A stretch of DNA of 64,000 bases from Chitinophaga sp. XS-30. Its GTDB lineage: Bacteria > Bacteroidota > Bacteroidia > Chitinophagales > Chitinophagaceae. Each line of letters begins with the position of its first letter. The first letter of the stretch is position 1. This document shows, one piece after another, positions 25,860 through 33,834 of this stretch. A model generated the notes under the pieces. It searched no databases. It was given only the letters and a program-made list of their open reading frames with translations, and was not told the DNA's origin. The stretch spans positions 680,032 through 744,031 of the forward strand of contig NZ_CP043006.1 of assembly GCF_008086345.1 (NCBI RefSeq), read 5' to 3'. A program made the translations under genes and the position numbers.

Positions 25860-26477
25860 ATGGCAAAGGAATCTACCTTTAACCCTGAATACCAGGCTGC
25901 TAATACTGCCAGCAAAGTGGTGGCTGCGCTGGAGCGGCTGTCCGAAGCTTTTCGGGTATTGCTATGGCAGGAGGCCAAGCAGCATGGTATCAGCCCCATA
26001 CAGGTACAGATCCTTACTTTTCTGCTTCACTACCCGGAAAAAGTACGCACGGTCACCCATCTTGCCACTTACTTTAATATGACAAAGGCTACCGTCAGCG
26101 ATGCTATCAAAACACTGGAATCCAAAGCGCTGTTAAACAGGAAAGAAGTAAAAAAGGATAACCGCAGTCATACTTTGCATCTCACGCGGGAAGGGCGAAG
26201 TCTTGGTAAAAAAGTGGAAAAATTCGCCAATCCCATGCTGGATGCGGTGAAAAATATACCGCCGGGGAAACAGGCGGAGCTGCTGGAAGAATTGCTGCGG
26301 CTGATCAAGGACCTCAATGAAAAGCTGATCATCACCCCACAGCGGATGTGTTTCAACTGCCGTTTTTATGAGATGAAGCGCGGCGGTCACTATTGCAACC
26401 TCGTACAGTCACCGCTTAAATCCTCCGACCTCCGGGTAGAATGCCCCGAGTTCGATGTGGCGGTACTCAAAAAATAA
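25860..26477 (+). CDS. MarR-like winged-helix regulator with C-terminal four-Cys motif
   Basis: A 205-aa protein. Residues 15-150 form a MarR-type winged helix, with the recognition helix in TYFNMTKATVSDAIKTLESK and the wing around RKEVKKDNRSHTLHL. The C-terminal 40 residues carry four cysteines (CFNCRFYEMKRGGHYC and VECPEF, CxxC-x10-C-x16-C), which look able to bind a metal or Fe-S cluster. This would make the regulator metal- or redox-responsive. The ATG at 25860 begins the family-like sequence. It is followed, convergently, by a small membrane-protein gene of the respiratory block. Confidence 0.8.
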   Translation: MAKESTFNPEYQAANTASKVVAALERLSEAFRVLLWQEAKQHGISPIQVQILTFLLHYPEKVRTVTHLATYFNMTKATVSDAIKTLESKALLNRKEVKKDNRSHTLHLTREGRSLGKKVEKFANPMLDAVKNIPPGKQAELLEELLRLIKDLNEKLIITPQRMCFNCRFYEMKRGGHYCNLVQSPLKSSDLRVECPEFDVAVLKK

Positions 26478-26491
26478 ATTCAGGGAAGCGA

Positions 26492-26728
26492 TCATTGCGA
26501 TGCCCGCTGGCTCCTCCACCAGCGGTAGCCCAGCAGGGCTATAAGCGCCAGCGGCGTAAAAGCCAGCATCAGGATGCCGTTATTCAGTCCTTTGGCCGGG
26601 CCCTCGCCAAGCTGCTGGGCCGTTTTCGTACAGAGAGAGCATTGTGCGAACAATTCGCTGCCGGATAACAGCAGCGCAAGCATCATGATAAAAAGAAATA
26701 ACTTTTTCACAGTACGAATGTAAAGCAT
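26492..26728 (-). CDS. Small exported or membrane protein with a CxxC motif
   Basis: A 78-aa protein: an N-terminal signal or anchor segment (about 9-28, ending LFAQ), then CSLCTKTAQQLGEGPAKGLNNG, here split as CSLCTKTAQ and GEGPAKGLNNG, then a second membrane helix (about 52-68) and a basic C-terminus. The CxxC after the first helix would face the periplasm. I do not know a named family. Its place behind DUF420 and SCO at the end of the respiratory block suggests a role in oxidase assembly. Confidence 0.65.
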   Translation of the reverse strand: MLYIRTVKKLFLFIMMLALLLSGSELFAQCSLCTKTAQQLGEGPAKGLNNGILMLAFTPLALIALLGYRWWRSQRASQ

Positions 26729-26761
26729 TTAGCTGGTACGAATCCTGACGGGCATCAGTTT

Positions 26762-27334
26762 TTATGCATAGTAAGGCTGTATCATGATGTACACCACCAC
26801 ACCGGTAATGGCTACATAGAACCAGAGTGGCCAGGTGATGCGGGCGATCTTCCGGTGACGGGGATTGTCGTGCTGGAATGCGCGCAGCAGGGTAAACAAT
26901 ACCAGCGGTACGATCACGATGGCCAGCAGGATATGCGTCAGCAACAGGAAATAATACAAGTAACGGATGCTTCCCACCACAGCGATCTCGGCGGCATCTG
27001 TCACGCCATCGTGATTGATGTCCCCGAACTTCGTACTGTCCGTAAGGAAGTGATAGGTAACATAAGAGAGCAGGAATACGGCAGACAGGAATACGGCAGA
27101 CAGGTTGGCCCATTTATGTGCCCGCTGCCGCCCGTTCTTGATGAAGTACAGGCTGGCCAACAGCAGTACGGCTGTTGTGGAGTTCAGCACGGCATGGAAG
27201 AAAGGCAGGATCTTCACATCAAAGCCCGCCTGGATATCTGGCTTCGGCAAAACGAACAGCACGGCCACCAGCACAGGGATAGCTACGGAGATGATCGCAA
27301 TCGGCAGGTTCAGGTTCTTATTTTTCAGTTCCAT
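26762..27334 (-). CDS. DUF420 membrane protein
   Basis: A 190-aa protein with five predicted membrane helices, matching the DUF420 family (the B. subtilis YozB/CtaM-like group, linked to cytochrome oxidase assembly). An EF-hand-like acidic loop, DINHDGVTDAAE (about 104-115), lies between helices. A 15-bp tandem duplication (27071-27100) gives SAVFLSAVFL within one helix. The gene begins 4 nt after the SCO stop, so they form one transcription unit. Confidence 0.85.
   Translation of the reverse strand: MELKNKNLNLPIAIISVAIPVLVAVLFVLPKPDIQAGFDVKILPFFHAVLNSTTAVLLLASLYFIKNGRQRAHKWANLSAVFLSAVFLLSYVTYHFLTDSTKFGDINHDGVTDAAEIAVVGSIRYLYYFLLLTHILLAIVIVPLVLFTLLRAFQHDNPRHRKIARITWPLWFYVAITGVVVYIMIQPYYA
27071..27100. 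repeat. In-frame 15-bp tandem duplication inside the DUF420 gene
   Basis: Two identical 15-bp units (27071-27085 and 27086-27100) add five residues, giving SAVFLSAVFL in a membrane helix. The units have no difference, which points to a recent event. Confidence 0.9.
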
Positions 27335-27338
27335 GTTT

Positions 27339-28049
27339 TCAGTTTTTTGAGAACAACCGCTTCAGCAGGCCGGGCTTCTTTTTGTCCTTTGCAATGTGCA
27401 GCACGGCAATGTCATTCACCATACGGCGGACATCATTCGTATCCAGCCCATTGTAATACCCCCGGATGTAACGGTCTTTATCTATCACTACAAATTTCTC
27501 GGTATGGATGAAATCATCCGGACCGCCATCGCCTTGCACAGCATTCACAAAAAATTCGTAGCGTGCCAGGTCGTATATCTCTTTTTTATCACCGGTCAGC
27601 AGCCACCAGTTCTTGGGATCAATGCTGTATTTGTCGGCATAGGCTTTCAGTTTCTGCGCTGTATCCCTTTCCGGGTCAACGGTTAAAGACAGTATCTGGA
27701 TGAGGGTATCGTGCTTGTTATACGCTTCCTGCACCATCTTCAGGTTGCGGGTAAGGGTGGGGCAGATGGTGGGGCAACTGGTGAAAAAGAAATCCACCAC
27801 CACGATGCGGTTCTTTATATCATACAGGCTCACCTTTTCCCCAAGCTGATTCGTGAGCGTGAAATCCTTCACCTGGTGATACACGGTATCATAGGTGGTC
27901 TTCCCATCCTTCACAATAGTGTCTACCCGCTCGGCAATGAGGTAGGGCGGTACATGCACTACATTTTTGCCGTAATGGTCCACGATCAGGTAACCGGCCA
28001 GCGGCACCAGAATGGCTAATGCTACTCCTAATAATGCTTTTCTGGAAAT
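27339..28049 (-). CDS. SCO1/SenC copper chaperone, start codon uncertain
   Basis: A thioredoxin-fold protein of the SCO family, which delivers copper to the CuA site of subunit II. The copper ligands are present: TSCPTICPT (CxxxC) and His in DFIHTEKF. The only standard start is GTG at 28007, but the open frame continues to a stop at 28062-28064 and encodes SRKALLGVALAIL, the front half of the membrane anchor. No ATG, GTG or TTG lies in that part. I extend to the ATT at 28049 (giving 236 aa) as a possible non-standard start; the conservative model starts at 28007. A terminator separates it from the subunit IV gene. Confidence 0.85.
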   Translation of the reverse strand: MSRKALLGVALAILVPLAGYLIVDHYGKNVVHVPPYLIAERVDTIVKDGKTTYDTVYHQVKDFTLTNQLGEKVSLYDIKNRIVVVDFFFTSCPTICPTLTRNLKMVQEAYNKHDTLIQILSLTVDPERDTAQKLKAYADKYSIDPKNWWLLTGDKKEIYDLARYEFFVNAVQGDGGPDDFIHTEKFVVIDKDRYIRGYYNGLDTNDVRRMVNDIAVLHIAKDKKKPGLLKRLFSKN

Positions 28050-28083
28050 AACTGGTTCGTTTTAGTGTTGATATAAAAGCAAA

Positions 28084-28130
28084 AAATGTAAAAGTGAAAC
28101 TATCTGCCTGATCGAATCACTTTTACATTT
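28084..28130 (-). terminator. Terminator of the act-cox operon
   Basis: A perfect 14-bp stem (28084-28097 with 28117-28130) has a 19-nt loop. On the minus strand the stem ends in TTTTTTGC. It ends the long transcript after the subunit IV gene and before the SCO gene. Confidence 0.75.
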
Positions 28131-28153
28131 CCGGCTATTGTTATGTTACGATG

Positions 28154-28543
28154 TTAATGATGAGCAGGCTGTTGCGCCGGAGCTTCCTTTGGAGCCGGTG
28201 TCCCCGGGGAAAGGTCTCTCCGCATGTTCTTCCAGGAATCACCATCCGCAAGGAATGCGATAATGAACCATACGAAGAGCAACAGCGGGAACAGGATGGT
28301 CATGATCAGGTTCTTCACTTCATGTCTGAGGTGCATGAACTCGGCTACGATATAGAAAGCCTTGAAGAACGTGAGTATGATGAACAGCGAGTTAAGCCAT
28401 AATTTGCTCGGCCATCCGGTGTACAGGTGCACGAATGCCATCCCTACTTCCACTACGGTGATGCCCAGGAGTATCCAGAAGGTCCTCCATATTTTCTTTA
28501 CGGCTGTATCTTTCTCGCCTGTTGCAGAATGTGAATGCGCCAT
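28154..28543 (-). CDS. Cytochrome c oxidase subunit IV-type protein
   Basis: A 129-aa protein with three membrane helices (about 20-40, 48-68, 80-98). It matches the prokaryotic cytochrome c oxidase subunit IV family. FKAFYIVAEFMHLRHEVKNL is the conserved helix-2/3 boundary. The N-terminus is His-rich, and the tail is Ala/Pro-rich and ends QPAHH. It is the last gene of the act-cox operon, 56 nt after the second subunit III gene. Confidence 0.83.
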   Translation of the reverse strand: MAHSHSATGEKDTAVKKIWRTFWILLGITVVEVGMAFVHLYTGWPSKLWLNSLFIILTFFKAFYIVAEFMHLRHEVKNLIMTILFPLLLFVWFIIAFLADGDSWKNMRRDLSPGTPAPKEAPAQQPAHH

Positions 28544-28599
28544 GTTCGGTAAATTCTTTTCTCGTTTATATTAATGATGTCAATGTCAGCTTTATGCGG

Positions 28600-29277
28600 T
28601 TACAGCAGGTAGAAACAGGTGAATACGAATACCCATACCAGGTCTACAAAGTGCCAGTACAATCCAACTTTTTCCACCATTTCATAGTGGCCGCGCTGTT
28701 CATATGTACCTTTCATGGTATTGATGAGCACAATGATATTCAGCACTACACCGGAGGTTACGTGTACACCGTGGAAACCGGTGATGGTGAAGAAGAAGTC
28801 GGTAAAGTTCGTAGAAATCGGTGCAGAACCGTCAGCATTGTTGAAAGGATTGCTGCCCCACCATGCGCTGACCTCGTGCAGGTGCGTCCATTCCCAGGCC
28901 TGGCAGCCAAGGAACATGGCTCCACCGATGATGGTGAGCACCAGCCATTTGATCACCCCCTGCTTATCGCGGTTATGCCCGGCATGCACCGCCAGTACCA
29001 TGGTCACGGAGCTCATGATCAGGATGAAGGTCATCAGGCTCACGAACACCAGCGGGAGATTCATATGCCCCATAAAGGGGAATGAATGGAAAACCACGTT
29101 GGGGTCGGGCCAGGCTTCAGCCATGAAACGTTGTGTGCCGTAAGAGATCAGCAATGCGCCGAACGTGAAGGCATCGGAGATCAGGAAATACCACATCATC
29201 AACTTGCCGTAGCTCACGCTGAAAGGCGAATGCCCGCCACTCCACCATTTTTTCTTCGCTGTTACTGCGTTATCCAT
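28600..29277 (-). CDS. ctaE: Cytochrome c oxidase subunit III (paralogue 2)
   Basis: A 225-aa heme-copper oxidase subunit III with about five to six membrane helices. The late segment FFTITGFHGVHVTSGV and YWHFVDLVWVFVFTCFYLL are the family signatures. This longer copy has an extended N-terminal helix region (KLMMWYFLISDAFTFGALL). It directly follows a shorter subunit III paralogue. The two together may form one complete subunit III or be alternative subunits. Confidence 0.88.
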   Translation of the reverse strand: MDNAVTAKKKWWSGGHSPFSVSYGKLMMWYFLISDAFTFGALLISYGTQRFMAEAWPDPNVVFHSFPFMGHMNLPLVFVSLMTFILIMSSVTMVLAVHAGHNRDKQGVIKWLVLTIIGGAMFLGCQAWEWTHLHEVSAWWGSNPFNNADGSAPISTNFTDFFFTITGFHGVHVTSGVVLNIIVLINTMKGTYEQRGHYEMVEKVGLYWHFVDLVWVFVFTCFYLL

Positions 29278-29315
29278 TTGTACGAATTATAAATTTATTG
29301 TTCTTTGATTGTCTG

Positions 29316-29888
29316 TTATCGTGCCAAGCTGAAAAATATCAGCAGGTATATCCAAAGCCCGTCTACAAAATGCCAGTATGTGGCGGCCACTTCTATCGGT
29401 ACTGCGCTGTAGGTCCTGATCTTCGTACGGTAAGCCCTGAAGAACAGGATCAGCAGCACCACTACACCACCCAGTACGTGCAGGATATGCACACCGGCGA
29501 TCACGTAGATGAACGAAGCCGATACCGTGCTGTCCAGCGCCAGACCGTGATCCTTCATGTCGGCAAACCCGATCACCTGGCAAACGGTGAATGCGATCCC
29601 CAGCAGCGCGGTCAATGTGATCAGCGATTTGTAACCGGCCATGCTGCGGGCTTTGAAGCGGCGCAGCGCCAGGTGGATCGTCAGGCTGCTCAGCAGGATC
29701 AGTACTGTGGACACCCAGAAGATCGATGGCAACTCAAAGCTCAGCCAGTTTGCCTGTGAACGTTTAACCACATAAGCGCTCGTGAACCCTATGAACATCA
29801 TTGTGATGCTGGCCATAGCGATCCACATGGAGTACTTGTGCGGATGTATCTTGTTTCTTTGTGCGTTCATTGTTATCATTCTCCTCAC
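29316..29888 (-). CDS. Cytochrome c oxidase subunit III-like (paralogue 1)
   Basis: A 190-aa subunit III-family membrane protein with five helices. Its end YWHFVDGLWIYLLIFFSLAR and the GVHILHVLGGVVVLL segment match the family. Helices 1-2 of longer relatives are absent, as in many Bacteroidota copies. Its ATG overlaps the ctaB stop by 4 nt (ATGA), which points to coupled translation. Confidence 0.86.
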   Translation of the reverse strand: MRRMITMNAQRNKIHPHKYSMWIAMASITMMFIGFTSAYVVKRSQANWLSFELPSIFWVSTVLILLSSLTIHLALRRFKARSMAGYKSLITLTALLGIAFTVCQVIGFADMKDHGLALDSTVSASFIYVIAGVHILHVLGGVVVLLILFFRAYRTKIRTYSAVPIEVAATYWHFVDGLWIYLLIFFSLAR

Positions 29889-30790
29889 AGTTTTACTTTA
29901 TCAAACAACAGCCCCAGTAATATCACTGCCAGGTAAATATATGATCCGAACATCAGTTTCCTGGCGGAAGGCACATCACATTTCCGGTAGAGCATGATAG
30001 CCCTGTACAGGTAGAACCCGCCGATCAGGATCGCCACGATGGCTGAAAAACGACCGGTAATGCCCAACAGGTAGGGTGCTACGCCGGCAGGGATCAGCAA
30101 CAGGGCATACATGGCCGATTGCAGCGCGATCATCTTGCCTGGCCCTTTTTCCGAAGGCATCAGCCGGAAGCCGGCCCGGGTATAATCCGTATGCGCTACC
30201 CAGGCGATGGCCCAGAAGTGCGGGAACTGCCACAGGAACTGGATAGCGAACAGCGTCCATCCTCCTTCGGAAAGGTTGTTGGCGCCGGCTGCCCAGCCGA
30301 TCAGCGGAGGCAATGCTCCCGGAATAGCGCCCACCAGCACTGCCAGCGAATTCCATTTCTTCCAGGGGGTGTACACGAATCCGTACAGCACCAGGGAAAA
30401 AAGGCTCACACCTGCGCTCAGCCAGTTAAACCCGAACCCCAGGATGGCCAGCCCGGCCGCACCGGTCACCAAAGCCACTACACTGGCTTCGGAAACAGAA
30501 AGCCTCCCGGCGGGCAACGGCCTTACCGCCGTACGCGCCATCAGCTTGTCCGTATCCTTCTCCAGTATCTGGTTGATGGTGTTGGCGGAACCGGATACCA
30601 GGATACCACCTGTAAATAATAAAAGAACTTTTATAAGGTCAAATTCCACTCCCGGTACCAGCAGGTAAGCCACCACACAGGAAAACACGACCAAAAACGT
30701 GAGGGTGAACTTCATCATCATGAAGTAATCCTTCACCCTGCTTGCAATGGCGTATGATAAAGACAACTTTATGGAATTTTCTTGCAACAT
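29885..30790 (-). CDS. ctaB: Heme O synthase (protoheme farnesyltransferase)
   Basis: A 301-aa UbiA-family prenyltransferase that adds a farnesyl group to heme B, giving heme O for the oxidase. The Asp-rich site is NQILEKDTDKLMARTAVRPL (about 89-108), and the second is HTDYTRAGFRLMP. Nine hydrophobic helices are predicted. Heme A synthase is not in the window. The gene lies between subunit I and the first subunit III gene, and overlaps the latter by 4 nt. Confidence 0.95.
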   Translation of the reverse strand: MLQENSIKLSLSYAIASRVKDYFMMMKFTLTFLVVFSCVVAYLLVPGVEFDLIKVLLLFTGGILVSGSANTINQILEKDTDKLMARTAVRPLPAGRLSVSEASVVALVTGAAGLAILGFGFNWLSAGVSLFSLVLYGFVYTPWKKWNSLAVLVGAIPGALPPLIGWAAGANNLSEGGWTLFAIQFLWQFPHFWAIAWVAHTDYTRAGFRLMPSEKGPGKMIALQSAMYALLLIPAGVAPYLLGITGRFSAIVAILIGGFYLYRAIMLYRKCDVPSARKLMFGSYIYLAVILLGLLFDKVKL

Positions 30791-30825
30791 AATTCTGATT
30801 CACCATTCCTTTTATACTCCTGCTA

Positions 30826-32655
30826 CTAGTGGCCGGACTCGTCGGGCGATACAGGGACGGTCTGCGGAATGAAGTCCTTCCCATCCTTGCTGTAATCGTA
30901 AGCCCAGCGGTGTACTTCCGGGATCTCGCCGGGCCAGTTACCGTGACCGGGGTTGATCGGGGTCGTCCATTCGAGTGTTGTAGCTTCCCACGGATTCGGT
31001 GTGGTGAGCTTACGGCCCTTGAATATGCTGTAGAAGAAGTTGAAAACAAATAACAACTGTGTTGCGAACACAATGATCACCACAAAGCTGATGAACTGGT
31101 TCAGCCCTTCAAACATGCTGAATGAAGCCCAGTTGGAATAATCGAAGTAACGGCGGGGCATACCGGCCATACCTTCATAGTGCATCGGCCAGAAGATCAG
31201 GTAAGCGCCTGCCAAGGTGATCCAGAAGTGGATGAAACCCAGCGTCTGGTTCATGAAACGGCCGTACATTTTCGGGAACCAGTGGTAAATACCGGCGAAC
31301 ATCCCGAAGAATGCGGATACACCCATTACAATATGGAAGTGCGCGATAACGAAATAGGTATCGTGCAGGTGGATGTCGATAGCGGAGTTACCCAGCCAGA
31401 TACCGGTCAGACCACCGGAAATAAAGGTGCTCACAAAACCGATGGAGAAGAGGGATGCCGGTGTGAACCGGATATTCCCGCGCCAGATGGTCGTGATCCA
31501 GTTGAATACCTTGATGGCCGAGGGCACGGCGATCAGCAATGTCAGCAATACGAAGAACGCGCCGAGGAACGGGTTCAGGCCCGTAACGAACATGTGGTGC
31601 GCCCATACGAGGAATGCCAGGATGGTGATCGCAAAGATAGAGCCTACCATCGCCAGGTACCCGAAAATCGGCTTGCGGGAACTTACCGCCAGTATTTCCG
31701 ATACCATACCCATGGCCGGCAGGATGATGATGTACACCTCAGGGTGACCCAGGAACCAGAACAAGTGCTGGTAAAGGATAGCGGAACCGCCTTCATTCGG
31801 CAGCACTTTACCCTGTACGAACAGTTCGCTCAGATAGAAGCTGGTACCGCCGTGGCGGTCGAACAACAGGAGGATGAAACCACTCAGCAGAACGGGGAAG
31901 GACAATACGCCGAGCACAGCCGTGAAGAAGAACGCCCAGATGGTGAGTGGCATCTTGGTCATGCTCATGCCTTTTGTACGCATGTTCAGGATGGTGGAAA
32001 TATAGTTCAGGGAACCCAGGAGGGACGACACCACGAACAGTGCCATGCTCACCAGCCAGAGGTCCATACCAATCTTGGAACCGATAGAAGCGTCGCCCAG
32101 TGCGCTCAGGGGAGGATAGGAAGTCCATCCGCCGGAAGCCGGACCGGTCTGCACGAACAGGGAGCTCATCATCACGCAGCTGGCCAGGAAGAAGAACCAG
32201 TAGCTGAGCATGTTCATGAAAGGGGAAGCCATATCACGCGCACCTACCTGCAAGGGAATCAGCAGGTTGGAGAAGGTACCGCTCAGGCCGGCAGTCAGTA
32301 CGAAGAATACCAGGATGGTACCGTGCATGGTCACCAGGGCATAGTATGCTTCGGCAGTGATCCTGCCACCTTCAGCCCAGTGGCCCAGCATGCTTTCCAG
32401 CCAGGGGAAAGTAGCGTCCGGATAACCCAGTTGCAAACGGAACAGAACAGAGAAGAATGCACCAATGATGGCCCAGATGATACCGGTAATGAGGAATTGC
32501 TTGGCAATCATCTTATGGTCCATGCTGAAAACATACTTCGAAATGAAGGTTTCCTCATGATGATGGTCGTGGCCATCGTGACCATTCCCATGCCCATGCT
32601 CCACGTGGCCGTGATGCGATAAATCTTGACTGTGCAATGTTGCTTCGTTACTCAT
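30826..32655 (-). CDS. ctaD: Cytochrome c oxidase subunit I
   Basis: A 609-aa heme-copper oxidase core subunit with 12 membrane helices. The CuB ligands are His in WFLGHPEVY and HH in WAHHMFV; the heme His pair is in HFHIVMGV. The Glu in GHPEV and the FSNLLIPLQVGARDM segment indicate an A-type oxidase with a D channel. A His-rich N-terminus (about residues 13-34) precedes the first helix. It is transcribed after subunit II in the act-cox operon and works with the Act complex. Confidence 0.97.
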   Translation of the reverse strand: MSNEATLHSQDLSHHGHVEHGHGNGHDGHDHHHEETFISKYVFSMDHKMIAKQFLITGIIWAIIGAFFSVLFRLQLGYPDATFPWLESMLGHWAEGGRITAEAYYALVTMHGTILVFFVLTAGLSGTFSNLLIPLQVGARDMASPFMNMLSYWFFFLASCVMMSSLFVQTGPASGGWTSYPPLSALGDASIGSKIGMDLWLVSMALFVVSSLLGSLNYISTILNMRTKGMSMTKMPLTIWAFFFTAVLGVLSFPVLLSGFILLLFDRHGGTSFYLSELFVQGKVLPNEGGSAILYQHLFWFLGHPEVYIIILPAMGMVSEILAVSSRKPIFGYLAMVGSIFAITILAFLVWAHHMFVTGLNPFLGAFFVLLTLLIAVPSAIKVFNWITTIWRGNIRFTPASLFSIGFVSTFISGGLTGIWLGNSAIDIHLHDTYFVIAHFHIVMGVSAFFGMFAGIYHWFPKMYGRFMNQTLGFIHFWITLAGAYLIFWPMHYEGMAGMPRRYFDYSNWASFSMFEGLNQFISFVVIIVFATQLLFVFNFFYSIFKGRKLTTPNPWEATTLEWTTPINPGHGNWPGEIPEVHRWAYDYSKDGKDFIPQTVPVSPDESGH

Positions 32656-32734
32656 AATAAGTGCTGTTTATGATAAGCCGTCAAACGGGGCAGGCTCTCC
32701 GGCTATTTCTTTAATTTTTTACGCTTTCACAAAT

Positions 32735-33772
32735 TTACTTCATTGTCAATGCCGTGGCGGTTGAATCAGCCGCTGCCGGTTTCTCCGCAGGGGCATCAGC
32801 GGGATGCGCCTGTGCATATTGGGTAGGCTGAGCGGCCACCCATGCATCGTATTCCTCCTGTGTTTCCACAACAATATTCGCTTTCATGGAGTAGTGGCCC
32901 ACACCGCACATCTGATCACAAGCCAGTTCATATACAAAATCCGGGTTACCGGTACGTTTTCTCATTTCAGCGGTGGTGTACTTCGGCGTAAACCACAGGG
33001 TGGTGGGGATGCCCGGCACAGCGTCCATTTTCAGGCGGAAGTGCGGCAGGCCAACATCATGCACCACATCGCGGGAACCGATGATCAGCTTTACGTTCTT
33101 GTCCACTACAACATGCAGTTCGGGAGCCACAAAGTCGTCATGATTCAGCGTATCCGTCCAGTCCTGCCCTACAGGATTGCTCTGGGCTTCATTGATCAGC
33201 GTATAGTGTTTGCGGCCCAGCTGTCCGTCTTTACCGGGATAGCGTACCATCCATTTGAACTGTGCGCCGGTCACTTCCACGATCATTGCGTCCTTTGGTG
33301 CTTCAGAGGTGATACGGAGCCAGTGGCGGATACCGAATGCCACCAGTACGGTGAGCACGATAGCCGGGATCACGGTCCAGATCACTTCCAGTTTATTGTT
33401 ATGCGGGAAGTAAAATGCTTTACGGCCTTCTTTCTCCTGGTATTTGAAAGCGAACCAGAACAACAGGATCTGGGTGGCAATGAACACGACCAGGGTGATG
33501 ATGAACGTCACCTTGATCAATTGGTCAATACCTTCCCCCTGAACGGAAGCGGATTCTCCGAGCATTCTGTCTTCCAGGAGATCATGGCACCACCACACCC
33601 CTATCAATCCCAACACCAGGAATGCCACCATCAGGAAACCGTTGATGCGGTTGGATTGCTCACGCGATTTCTTTTCACCTTTCAGAATGGACACATATTC
33701 GCTTGCTTTCGCGATCTGGAAGATCACGACGAATATGAGAACAACAACTAAAACTGCTAAAAATCCTGACAT
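32735..33772 (-). CDS. ctaC: Cytochrome c oxidase subunit II
   Basis: A 345-aa subunit II with an N-terminal helix, a second region of two membrane helices (about 90-150) and a periplasmic cupredoxin domain. The binuclear CuA site is intact: His in DVVHDVGLP and CDQMCGVGHYSM. No C-terminal heme c domain is present, so this is not a caa3-type subunit; the soluble or ActE heme must donate electrons. The C-terminal 40 residues are Ala/Pro-rich and probably disordered. SCO proteins in the window are candidates for CuA loading. Confidence 0.95.
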   Translation of the reverse strand: MSGFLAVLVVVLIFVVIFQIAKASEYVSILKGEKKSREQSNRINGFLMVAFLVLGLIGVWWCHDLLEDRMLGESASVQGEGIDQLIKVTFIITLVVFIATQILLFWFAFKYQEKEGRKAFYFPHNNKLEVIWTVIPAIVLTVLVAFGIRHWLRITSEAPKDAMIVEVTGAQFKWMVRYPGKDGQLGRKHYTLINEAQSNPVGQDWTDTLNHDDFVAPELHVVVDKNVKLIIGSRDVVHDVGLPHFRLKMDAVPGIPTTLWFTPKYTTAEMRKRTGNPDFVYELACDQMCGVGHYSMKANIVVETQEEYDAWVAAQPTQYAQAHPADAPAEKPAAADSTATALTMK

Positions 33773-33834
33773 TGCTTATGAATAATAATTAAGTTATCTA
33801 ATGCTTTACGTTGTTTCTGTGCTTACGCCACGCA

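Noticed and set aside
31180..32622. 480-codon open frame antisense to ctaD
   Set aside because: It lies entirely within a well-supported oxidase gene. The composition (many Glu, Gln, His and Gly residues) fits a reverse-strand shadow of membrane-protein codons.
32735..33772. caa3-type (heme c-bearing) subunit II
   Set aside because: There is no CxxCH motif after the CuA domain; the tail is Ala/Pro-rich only.
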